DNA from: an uncultured Fibrobacter sp.
GTDB lineage: Bacteria; Fibrobacterota; Fibrobacteria; Fibrobacterales; Fibrobacteraceae
Reading direction: 5' to 3'
Length of the DNA: 46,956 bases
NCBI GenBank assembly: GCA_946408125.1
Contig: CAMJQW010000017.1
Span: 1 to 46,956, forward strand
A program made the translations under genes and the position numbers. Under the pieces are notes generated by a model. That model was given only the letters and a program-made list of their open reading frames with translations, did no database searches and was not told the origin of the DNA. Shown here piece after piece: positions 8,573-15,184 of the stretch. Positions within the stretch are counted from its first letter, which is position 1. Every line of letters begins with the position of its first letter.

Positions 8573-8608
8573 GAAGGCTTTCGGAAACCCGAAAGCCTTC
8601 ACTTTTTT
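8573..8608 (+). terminator. Terminator of leader 1
   Basis: Perfect 12-bp stem GAAGGCTTTCGG (8573-8584) / CCGAAAGCCTTC (8589-8600) with a four-base loop, followed by AC and a T-run (8603-8608). It is the termination arm of the upstream attenuator. Confidence 0.85.
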
Positions 8609-8629
8609 CGGTTTTTTGAGGGCGACCCC

Positions 8630-8658
8630 TTGCCAACATATGGTTGGGTTCCTAATTT
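8630..8658 (+). promoter_or_regulatory. sigma70-type promoter of second trp leader
   Basis: TTGCCA (8630-8635), a 17-base spacer and TAATTT (8653-8658). The leader-peptide ATG begins only seven bases after the -10, so the transcript probably starts on or next to that ATG. It gives the trpBA genes a second promoter, independent of readthrough from the first leader. Confidence 0.7.
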
Positions 8659-8665
8659 TGGCGAC

Positions 8666-8722
8666 ATGAAGATGATTTCGGCAATCCGTTTCAACCGTTG
8701 GTGGTGGGGCTCTAGCAAATAG
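8666..8722 (+). CDS. trpL: Trp operon leader peptide, 18 aa with WWW
   Basis: The frame encodes MKMISAIRFNRWWWGSSK. Three consecutive Trp codons (8699-8707) are a strong mark of a Trp-sensing leader peptide. The ATG lies seven bases after the -10 hexamer and has no room for a ribosome-binding site, so it is probably translated as a leaderless start. It is embedded in alternative hairpins and a terminator and sits upstream of trpB. It is homologous to the leader at 45793 before trpE. Confidence 0.85.
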   Translation: MKMISAIRFNRWWWGSSK

Positions 8723-8756
8723 AGTCCGGTTTTGCTGATTTCATCAAGTGTTTGCA

Positions 8757-8793
8757 AAAGGCTTTCGGACTCACCGAAGGCCTTTAATTTTTT
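8757..8793 (+). terminator. Attenuator terminator before trpB
   Basis: Stem AAAGGCTTTCGG (8757-8768, with one bulge) against CCGAAGGCCTTT (8774-8785), followed by AA and a T-run to about 8793. Its 5' arm overlaps the antiterminator pairing partner GCAAAA at 8754-8759. Confidence 0.8.
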
Positions 8794-8842
8794 ACCCCGA
8801 GAACCTTTAACCCTTAACCAATAAGACAAAACCTTAAAATAG

Positions 8843-8878
8843 ATCCTTCGACTTCGGGCTTCGCCCTTCGCTCAGGAT
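8843..8878 (+). repeat. Palindromic intergenic element in the trpB 5' region
   Basis: An imperfect palindrome from ATCCT (8843) to AGGAT (8878), with an inner GGGCTTCGCCC hairpin. It lies between the attenuator terminator and the trpB ATG, so it would be part of the trpBA mRNA leader. It has the look of a dispersed intergenic repeat, but I find no second copy in this window. Confidence 0.5.
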
Positions 8879-8900
8879 GACACTTTAACAAAAATAACTA

Positions 8901-10178
8901 ATGACTATGATCAACTCTAACAACGGTTTCTTTGACAAGTTCGGCGGCAAGTACGTTGCCGAAATCATCCGCCGCCCGCTCGATGACCTCGAAGCGGCAT
9001 TCAACAAGTACATCCATGATCCGGAATTCCTCGAGGAGTTGCGCATCATCCAGCGCGATTACATCGGGCGCGAGACGCCGCTGTACTTCGCCCCGACGGC
9101 GACCGAACTTCTGGGCGGCGCTCAGATCTACATCAAGCTCGAAGGCCTCGCGAACACGGGTGCGCACAAGATCAACAACGCCATCGGCCAGTGCTTGCTC
9201 GCCAAGAAGATGGGCAAGACCCGCATTATCGCGGAGACGGGTGCCGGCCAGCACGGGCTCGCCACTGCAGCCGCCTGCGCGAAGCTCGGGCTCGAATGTG
9301 TGGTGTACATGGGCGAGGTGGACGTCCGTCGCCAGCAGCCGAACGTGGCCACGATGGAAATGTACGGTGCGAAGGTTGTTCCGGTTACGAGCGGTAGCCG
9401 CACTCTGAAGGATGCCGTGAACGAGGCCATGCGCGACTGGGCCACGAATTTTCAGAATACGCACTATGTACTCGGTTCTGCTCTCGGCCCGGCTCCGTTC
9501 CCGGATATCGTTCGCACGTTCCAGTCCATCATCGGTGAAGAAGTCAAGCGCCAGGCAGCCGAACGTAACATCGACATTGCTGCGGTTGTCGCCTGCGTGG
9601 GTGGCGGAAGCAACTCTATCGGCGTGTTCACCCCGTTTATCGAAGACAAGAATGTGCGCCTGATTGGTGCAGAAGCCGGTGGCATCGGCCCGAACATGGG
9701 CGAGAACGCTTCCCGCATGACGGGCAACGCGAGCCGCGAAGGAATCGTGCAGGGGTACAAGAGCCGCTTCCTCATCGATGAAGATGGCCAGTCGCTGCCG
9801 ACCCGCTCGATTTCTGCAGGTCTTGACTACATGGGCATCGGCCCGCAGCTCGCCGCCCTCGGTGAATCGGGTCGCGTGGAATTCACGAGCATCCTCGACA
9901 AGGAAGCGCTTGAAGCGGTCAAGTTCTTCGCCCGCAACGAAGGCATCCTCTTTGCGCTCGAAAGTGCGCACGCCGGTGCCGCGGCCATGAAGATCGCGAA
10001 GGAACTCCCGAAGGACAAGGCTCTTGTCATCAACATGAGCGGCCGCGGCGACAAGGACATCTTTATCACGAGCCCGGTGTTCCGCCCCGAAAAGTGGAAG
10101 GAATTCCTGAAGGCGGAACTCAAGCGCCTCGAAAACAACGAAGACATCCACGACGCGGAAATCATGACAAGGAAGTAA
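8901..10178 (+). CDS. trpB: Tryptophan synthase beta chain
   Basis: TrpB joins indole and serine to tryptophan using PLP, in complex with TrpA. The PLP lysine is in GAHKINNAIGQ near residue 92, and the phosphate-binding glycine loop is CVGGGSNSIG near residue 233. ETGAGQHG carries the catalytic Glu region. At 425 residues it is somewhat longer than the usual ~400, with the extra part at the charged C terminus (EDIHDAEIMTRK). The start has no clear ribosome-binding site; ATG 8907 is an alternative two codons in. trpA follows after five bases. Expression is likely set by the two upstream attenuators. No other trp gene is adjacent; trpE lies about 37 kb away. Confidence 0.96.
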   Translation: MTMINSNNGFFDKFGGKYVAEIIRRPLDDLEAAFNKYIHDPEFLEELRIIQRDYIGRETPLYFAPTATELLGGAQIYIKLEGLANTGAHKINNAIGQCLLAKKMGKTRIIAETGAGQHGLATAAACAKLGLECVVYMGEVDVRRQQPNVATMEMYGAKVVPVTSGSRTLKDAVNEAMRDWATNFQNTHYVLGSALGPAPFPDIVRTFQSIIGEEVKRQAAERNIDIAAVVACVGGGSNSIGVFTPFIEDKNVRLIGAEAGGIGPNMGENASRMTGNASREGIVQGYKSRFLIDEDGQSLPTRSISAGLDYMGIGPQLAALGESGRVEFTSILDKEALEAVKFFARNEGILFALESAHAGAAAMKIAKELPKDKALVINMSGRGDKDIFITSPVFRPEKWKEFLKAELKRLENNEDIHDAEIMTRK

Positions 10179-10183
10179 TCACT

Positions 10184-10933
10184 ATGAATTTAATGTCTCA
10201 TCTCATTGCCGGATTCCCGGACGCAGAAACTTCTATCGCCATTGCCGACGCCCTCGTGAAGGGTGGCGCGAACATCCTCGAAATCCAGCTTGCCTTCAGC
10301 GACCCGAGCGCCGACGGTCCCGCTATCCAGACGGCATCCACTGTTGCGCTCGACAAGGGCTACTCCACCAAGCAGGGCCTTGAAATCGTGAAGAAGATTC
10401 ACGAACGTCATCCCGAGACGCCCATCTACATCATGACCTACGGCTCGCTCGCCTTTACTCCCGGCGTCGAGAACTTCGTGAAGATGTGCAAGGACGCGGG
10501 CGTTTCCGCCTGCATCATTCCCGACCTGCCGTTCGATTGCGACGAAGGCCTCACCGAAGCATGCAAGAAGCACGGCCTCGAGAACATCCCGGTGGCGGCC
10601 CCCTCCATGACGAAGGAACGCCTCGAAACGATGGCCTCCAAGGGCTTCAAGTACATCTATGCGGCTCTCCGCGCGGGTACTACCGGCAGCGAAACGACGA
10701 TCGATCAGGCGACGCTTGACTTTATCGATACTGTCGGTAAAGGGGGTGCGAAAGTACTCGGCGGTTTCGGCATCAGGAACGGCGAGCAGTCCAAGGTGCT
10801 ATCCAAGCATGTGTATGCGGTGGTCGCAGGTTCCGTGTTCGTGAACATCGTGCTCTCGAATGCGGATACCGCCGAAGGCCGCAAGAAGGCTGTCGCCGAA
10901 ATCGAGGCTAAGGCTAGGGAATTATCGGCTTAG
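10184..10933 (+). CDS. trpA: Tryptophan synthase alpha chain
   Basis: TrpA cleaves indole-3-glycerol phosphate to indole and glyceraldehyde 3-phosphate and channels indole to TrpB. The TIM-barrel protein is 249 residues, slightly short of the usual ~265. The catalytic Glu and Asp are in EIQLAFSDPSADGPAIQ, and the phosphate-binding loop is GGFGIRNGEQ. I start it at ATG 10184, preceded by AAGGAAG at the trpB stop; an in-frame ATG at 10094 is inside trpB. The 3' end overlaps the convergent UvrA-like gene by 12 bases, with no terminator visible between them. Confidence 0.95.
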   Translation: MNLMSHLIAGFPDAETSIAIADALVKGGANILEIQLAFSDPSADGPAIQTASTVALDKGYSTKQGLEIVKKIHERHPETPIYIMTYGSLAFTPGVENFVKMCKDAGVSACIIPDLPFDCDEGLTEACKKHGLENIPVAAPSMTKERLETMASKGFKYIYAALRAGTTGSETTIDQATLDFIDTVGKGGAKVLGGFGIRNGEQSKVLSKHVYAVVAGSVFVNIVLSNADTAEGRKKAVAEIEAKARELSA

Positions 10934-13285
10934 TTCCAGTACGTAATCGGCATTGTTCACGAAGTCTTGTGCGTGTTCGATGGCGATGACGGTGTGGCCG
11001 GCCTCGGTAAGCCCGCGGATGAGCTTCAGAAGGTGCTCGATATCTTTCTGGTGAAGCCCGCGGGCGGGCTCGTCGAACAGGAAAAGCGTATTCGGCGCCT
11101 TCGCGCGCGCAAGTGCGATGGAAAGGCGCAAACGGGCGCGCTCGCCGCCGGAGAGGTGCGTCGTGGTCTGCCCGAGTTTCAGGTAGTCGAGCCCCGTATC
11201 CACGAGGGGCTTTAACTTGTCCGCAAAAGGCTTCAAGTTGATGAACAGCTTGTAGGCGTCGCCGACTTCTAGGTCATAGATGTCGGCGATGGAAAGCGAT
11301 TTGAAGCGGACTTCGAGAATTTCGTCCTTGAAACGCCTGCCGAGGCATACGGGGCACTCCGATTCCTCGTAACCGGCGGGGTCCAGGATGACGCCTTCGC
11401 CCTTGCAGTTCTCGCAGCGGCCGCCGGGAGCGTGCGTCGCGAACTTGGATGCGGTATAGCCGCGCACCTTGCTTTCGGGGAGCTTTGCGAACAGGTCGCG
11501 AAGCATCGTGTTCAGGCTGATGGCGGAGGCGACGGTGCTCCGGCGGTTGCCGTGGAAGTCGCCGGTGGAGAGCACGGACAGGGCCTGTATGCCGAGGCTT
11601 TCGAATTCGCCCTTGCTGGCACGCGGGGCGAGGTTCCTGAAGAAAATCGTGGACTTGCCGCTGCCGCTCTGGCCTGTGATGACGCTGAATTTCTGTACCG
11701 GGAAATGGGCCGTTACCGGTTTCATGTCGAACATCGCGAAGTTCTTGATGTCGATGGCCGCGGCATTCTTGGATTGCCGCGCTTTGCCCGCAATGATGCT
11801 CTTTCTTTCGTCCAGTTCCTTGATCCACTTTCCTGTCGGCGACTGCGGATCCTCCAATACCTCTTTCGCGCTGCCCTGGAACAATATTTCGCCGCCTTTT
11901 TCGCCCGCGCCCGGGCCCATTTCGATGATCCAGTCGGCTTTCTTGATGAGGGCGGGATTGTGGTCGATGAGAACGAGCGTGTTCCCGCGGGACTGAACCT
12001 TCTTGAGGACTTTCCAGAGCGCATCCACGTCGCTCTGGTGTAGCCCGCTGGCGGGTTCGTCGAGGACAATCAGGAGGTTGTTCAGGTGGCCCGTGCTGAG
12101 GCTCGAAAGCCGAAGTCTCTGGACTTCGCCACCCGACAGGGTGGCGCCTGCACGCCCGGCCGTGAGGTAGCCGATTCCGAGGTCGACGACCGCCTGGATG
12201 CGATCGAGGAGCGTGCGGAAGGCGGGTTGCTGCTTTGCCGTGAGGCGGTCGTCGAACAGGGCGTGCAGCCGGCTTTCGAGTTCCGCGAAAGGCGTGCCCA
12301 GGATGTCCTTCCAGGAAACCCTGCATCCGCTTTCCTGCCCGCTTAACCCAATGGACGCGTTCAGGAGGCTTTCATTTAGACGTAATCCCTTGCAGTGCGG
12401 ACATTCTTCGTCGCTGTCGTCGGAGGCGATTGCGCCCGTGCCCATGCATTCGGGGCATGCGCTTGTGCGTGAATAGGGCGAAAGGTCTTCGGCGGAAAGG
12501 GGCTTCAGTTGCAGGATCCCGTGCTCGGGGCATCTCGGGACGGTGCTGTATAGCTTGCGTTCGCCGTTCATGTCGAGCGTGAGGCTCCCGTGCGTGATTT
12601 TCAGGACCCCGTCGACGGCTTCGGCGATGCGGGTGCGTGTGTTCTCGCGGACAATCACGCGGTCCACGACGATAAAGAATTCCTTGGGGACGATCTTGCG
12701 TTCTTTCTCGGTCAGGTCGGCGAGTGAATAGCTTGTGCCGTCGGCCATCGCGCGCGTAAATCCCTGCGCGAGGAATACCGCCGAGAGCTTGTCGAGGCTT
12801 GCGCGCTTTTCTTCGACGCGTGCTAAAAATTGCAGCTTGGTGCCTTGCGGCATTCCCGCGATTTCGCGGATGATGTCTTCGCGGCTTTCGCTTTCTGTCG
12901 GCTTCCCGCATACGGGGCAGGCGGGCTTTGCGAAGGCGGCAAAAAGGGCCCGCAGGGTGGCGTCGCATTCCGAGACGCTCAATGCGTACGATTTGGCGGG
13001 TGTCTCCCCGTGGCTCGGGCCGACGGCGAGGCTCGCGGGTAAACCCTCGGCGCTGTCGAGCGGGATGATTCGGCGGCCACCCAGAAGGTCGGCTGCGAAC
13101 GGCGAGAGCGTTTCGAGGTAGCGCCGCTTGGATTCCCCGTGCAGGGTGTCGAGAACGAGCGTCGACTTTCCGCAGCCCGAAGGCCCGCATACGACCGTAA
13201 TCTTACCCAGCGGGAACTGGGCGTCCACGTTCTTCAGGTTGTGCAGGCGGCACCCGCGTACGGAGATGTAACTTGAACCAGCCAC
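10922..13285 (-). CDS. UvrA-like twin-ATPase protein (short UvrA paralog)
   Basis: A twin ABC-ATPase of the UvrA family with 787 residues, about 150 shorter than canonical UvrA. Walker A motifs are GPSGCGKSTL near residue 35 and GQSGSGKST in the second half. Signature and Walker B pairs are LSGGEVQRLRL with LDEPASGLHQSD, and LSGGERARLRL with FDEPARGLHQKD. Zn-type Cys pairs occur at CPVCG, CPECMG/CPHCKG and CENCKG/CPVCLG. The usual MHFLPDVYVPC segment before the last zinc pair is replaced by DPAGYEESECPVC. This points to a UvrA-like paralog, some of which act in drug or damage tolerance, rather than the main excinuclease subunit. The start codon is GTG, with an in-frame stop just upstream. Confidence 0.85.
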   Translation of the reverse strand: MAGSSYISVRGCRLHNLKNVDAQFPLGKITVVCGPSGCGKSTLVLDTLHGESKRRYLETLSPFAADLLGGRRIIPLDSAEGLPASLAVGPSHGETPAKSYALSVSECDATLRALFAAFAKPACPVCGKPTESESREDIIREIAGMPQGTKLQFLARVEEKRASLDKLSAVFLAQGFTRAMADGTSYSLADLTEKERKIVPKEFFIVVDRVIVRENTRTRIAEAVDGVLKITHGSLTLDMNGERKLYSTVPRCPEHGILQLKPLSAEDLSPYSRTSACPECMGTGAIASDDSDEECPHCKGLRLNESLLNASIGLSGQESGCRVSWKDILGTPFAELESRLHALFDDRLTAKQQPAFRTLLDRIQAVVDLGIGYLTAGRAGATLSGGEVQRLRLSSLSTGHLNNLLIVLDEPASGLHQSDVDALWKVLKKVQSRGNTLVLIDHNPALIKKADWIIEMGPGAGEKGGEILFQGSAKEVLEDPQSPTGKWIKELDERKSIIAGKARQSKNAAAIDIKNFAMFDMKPVTAHFPVQKFSVITGQSGSGKSTIFFRNLAPRASKGEFESLGIQALSVLSTGDFHGNRRSTVASAISLNTMLRDLFAKLPESKVRGYTASKFATHAPGGRCENCKGEGVILDPAGYEESECPVCLGRRFKDEILEVRFKSLSIADIYDLEVGDAYKLFINLKPFADKLKPLVDTGLDYLKLGQTTTHLSGGERARLRLSIALARAKAPNTLFLFDEPARGLHQKDIEHLLKLIRGLTEAGHTVIAIEHAQDFVNNADYVLELSR

Positions 13286-13315
13286 TAGTCAACCAATTTC
13301 ACATCTCACACGGAA

Positions 13316-13930
13316 TTATTCCTTGATCGTGAACCTCAGTTCTCCGAAAGGCGTGTTGAAATCCATGTTGTCGAGGTTGTTCTTGTCGATGCCGGCGAAC
13401 ATGCGGTAGCCGCCACCGACGGAAACTTCGAGCATCTTGGTCAGGCGGTAGTTGAAGTGTGCCGCCATGTCGGCCGTAAAGAAGTATTCCTCGGATTCGA
13501 AGGCCTCGTCGCCCTTGTCCATGGCGTTCACGGCGCCGCCGCCGATCTTGATGGGGACGGAAATGGCGAACTTGTCGAAGCGGAGCGGGAAGAGTTCCAC
13601 GAAAGCGCCGAACGCGTTGTAGTTCACCATCTGCTTGTGGTCCACGTTGTAGTTGCGCACGTCCTCGATAGTGGTGGTGAACCAGGCACCCGTGGAGAAC
13701 AATTGCATCACGTCGACACCGATGCGCATCGTCATGAAGATCACGCCGTCGTCAGCAATCAGGGAGTTGCCGCCGCCGAGCCCGACGAGCGCGGTCATCG
13801 CGGCGCTTTCGCTTTTTTCGGCAGCCGAATTGTCGTTCATGCCGGCGAGTTCGGCAAAGCTGGAACCAGCCATGGCGAAAACCAGCAGGATTGCGGCCTT
13901 GAGGCTATTTTTCATCGTCTGATTTTTCAT
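13316..13930 (-). CDS. Secreted small protein, possible outer-membrane beta-barrel
   Basis: I do not recognise a named family. The 204-residue product starts with a clear Sec signal peptide (SLKAAILLVFAMAGSSFA, cleavage near residue 26). The mature part has alternating hydrophobic residues and many Gly and aromatic residues, including a YRLTKMLEVSVGGGYRMF strand pair and a terminal GELRFTIKE strand, which suggests a small outer-membrane barrel. ATG 13930 has GGAGG nine bases upstream; the alternative ATG at 13915 has none. The chosen start overlaps the 3' end of the YihY-type gene by 26 bases, so the two are probably cotranscribed. Confidence 0.7.
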   Translation of the reverse strand: MKNQTMKNSLKAAILLVFAMAGSSFAELAGMNDNSAAEKSESAAMTALVGLGGGNSLIADDGVIFMTMRIGVDVMQLFSTGAWFTTTIEDVRNYNVDHKQMVNYNAFGAFVELFPLRFDKFAISVPIKIGGGAVNAMDKGDEAFESEEYFFTADMAAHFNYRLTKMLEVSVGGGYRMFAGIDKNNLDNMDFNTPFGELRFTIKE

Positions 13931-14915
13931 TGTGGACGTCCTCCAGGGTTGCGTTCCAGTTCCATTTCTTCTCGGAAGATTCGGGCCAGTAGCAGATGGT
14001 CCATACGAGGCTGTTGCCGCACAGGATAATGGACCACACGCCGAAAAGCAGGAACAGGAACAGCGGGATAAAGGCGAGCGAGCCGTAGAATATGGACATG
14101 CGGGTGACCATAGCCGACTGGATGAGCATCAGGATCTTCACGTAGATGTTGATGGCGATCCAGGCGAAGATGGTCGCCATCAGCGAAATGGCGAAAAGCT
14201 TTCTCTTGCGGTACGGGGGAGCCTTGCCCGTCTCCCTCTGGCGCAGGCTCCTTGCCGGGAGCGCGTACAGCATCAGGAAGATGAGCAGCATGGACGCGAA
14301 ATGGAATGCGATGTACCAGAAGGCGGTAATCAGGATCTTGAGCAGCTCGGGCGAGAAGTGGAACCCGTCCACGACAATCATGGCGAGCACGCTTTGCACG
14401 TGGTTCACGAACCCGGCGAACATGCCGATGAAGCCCGCGAAAATGACTAGGAACGGCGTGTACACCTGGATCTGGCGGAATACGGTCCTCGAGGTCTTGA
14501 CTTCCCAGACGACGTTGAAGTTCGTCTCGAGGCTTCCGAAGGCGAGGATGAACGTGACGAAGAGACCCAGCGCGCCGATAAAGCCGAGTTTGCCGATGGG
14601 GATGTGCTCCGCGTTCTTGACGATGGACTGCACCTGTTCGGTGGGCCAGTCGAGGTTGAGCACGTCCAGCACGAAGGGGAGGTAGTCGCTCATGAATCCG
14701 CCGAACCCGACGGCCAGCGTGATGGAGGTGAGCAATATGAGCAGGGGGACGACAGCCACGAGGGTGGTGTAGGTAAGGCTCGCGGCGCGGGTCATTCCGT
14801 GGTAGTACAGGAACGATTTCCCGGTCACGACCATGACCTTTACAAAAGTGGGGGACCGCTCGGCAATATTGTCGAAAAGCCACTCCCAGGAAAATTTTTT
14901 CCACCAGCTCGGCAT
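13905..14915 (-). CDS. YihY/BrkB-family inner-membrane protein
   Basis: A 336-residue polytopic protein of the YihY/UPF0761 family, once misnamed RNase BN. Features are the early motif MTRAASLTYTTLVAVVPLLI and about six hydrophobic helices, with a Lys/Arg-rich loop (RQRETGKAPPYRKRK) near residue 235. The molecular function of the family is not settled. A TATAAT hexamer sits nine bases before the ATG, so the mRNA leader would be two or three bases. It overlaps the downstream secreted-protein gene. Confidence 0.85.
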   Translation of the reverse strand: MPSWWKKFSWEWLFDNIAERSPTFVKVMVVTGKSFLYYHGMTRAASLTYTTLVAVVPLLILLTSITLAVGFGGFMSDYLPFVLDVLNLDWPTEQVQSIVKNAEHIPIGKLGFIGALGLFVTFILAFGSLETNFNVVWEVKTSRTVFRQIQVYTPFLVIFAGFIGMFAGFVNHVQSVLAMIVVDGFHFSPELLKILITAFWYIAFHFASMLLIFLMLYALPARSLRQRETGKAPPYRKRKLFAISLMATIFAWIAINIYVKILMLIQSAMVTRMSIFYGSLAFIPLFLFLLFGVWSIILCGNSLVWTICYWPESSEKKWNWNATLEDVHNEKSDDEK

Positions 14916-14924
14916 ATAAGCCCA

Positions 14925-14930
14925 ATTATA
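14925..14930 (-). promoter_or_regulatory. -10 element of yihY-type gene
   Basis: TATAAT on the minus strand, nine bases from the ATG at 14915. It is preceded on that strand by CTTTTTC, again a T-tract directly upstream. This implies a near-leaderless transcript. Confidence 0.45.
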
Positions 14931-14989
14931 GAAAAAGGGGGCGTGTTTCGAGGGGCTAGGAATGCAAGAATATTTTTCCGTAAATAATT

Positions 14990-15065
14990 GTAGACTTTTT
15001 ATTTGGTTAATATGGTGTGAAAGCCTAAAATTATGTAAAAAATCATTTTTAATGTAGACTTTTAA
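14990..15065 (+). repeat. GTAGACTTTT direct repeats upstream of the PL11 gene
   Basis: GTAGACTTTTT at 14990-15000 and GTAGACTTTTAA at 15054-15065, spaced 64 bases apart in the AT-rich region 14931-15184. The same decamer with a T-run occurs twice upstream of the TIGR02147 gene at 21496 and 21520. A possible operator shared by the island; the rest of this gap shows only AT-rich DNA and a TATATATT hexamer at 15076-15083. Confidence 0.45.
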
Positions 15066-15184
15066 TTAATTTTTGTATATATTTTAGAAAAGTAAAATTT
15101 TGATAAATAATCAATGAAAAACACGCTTTTGCTAGGGATATGGATAGATTATTAAGTGATATTATAGATATGGAGTGATGACTG

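Larger units (their letters stand above)
8475..8608 (+). promoter_or_regulatory. Upstream transcription attenuator of the trpBA locus (diverged copy)
   Basis: A leader with the architecture of a Trp attenuator. The segment 8487-8503 (GATGAAATGGGCAATCC) can pair with 8544-8560 (GGACTTGCCTTTTCATC). Alternatively GCCTTTT within the latter can pair with GGAAGGC of the terminator's 5' arm as an antiterminator. The terminator follows at 8573-8608. Large parts are alignable base by base with the second leader about 180 bases downstream, including TTTCATCAAGTGTTT, so this is a duplicated attenuator. The region equivalent to TGGTGGTGG reads TCGCGGCGA here. Confidence 0.7.
8659..8793 (+). promoter_or_regulatory. 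Trp transcription attenuator of trpBA
   Basis: A classical ribosome-mediated attenuator. Segment 8671-8687 in the peptide's coding part pairs imperfectly with 8728-8745 (GGTTTTGCTGATTTCATC). GGGCTCTA/TAGAGTCC forms a hairpin around the stop codon. TTTTGC (8730-8735) can instead pair with GCAAAA (8754-8759), which would break the terminator at 8757-8793. A ribosome stalled on the three Trp codons would cover the first segment and favour the antiterminator. When tryptophan is plentiful the terminator should form. Confidence 0.85.

Noticed and set aside
8901..10933. A tryptophan repressor operator at the trp promoters
   Set aside because: No TrpR-type palindrome (CTAG-centred) is visible in the trpBA promoters. 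CCCCTTGACAAGGGG at the trpE promoter is palindromic but not TrpR-like and is not repeated at trpBA.
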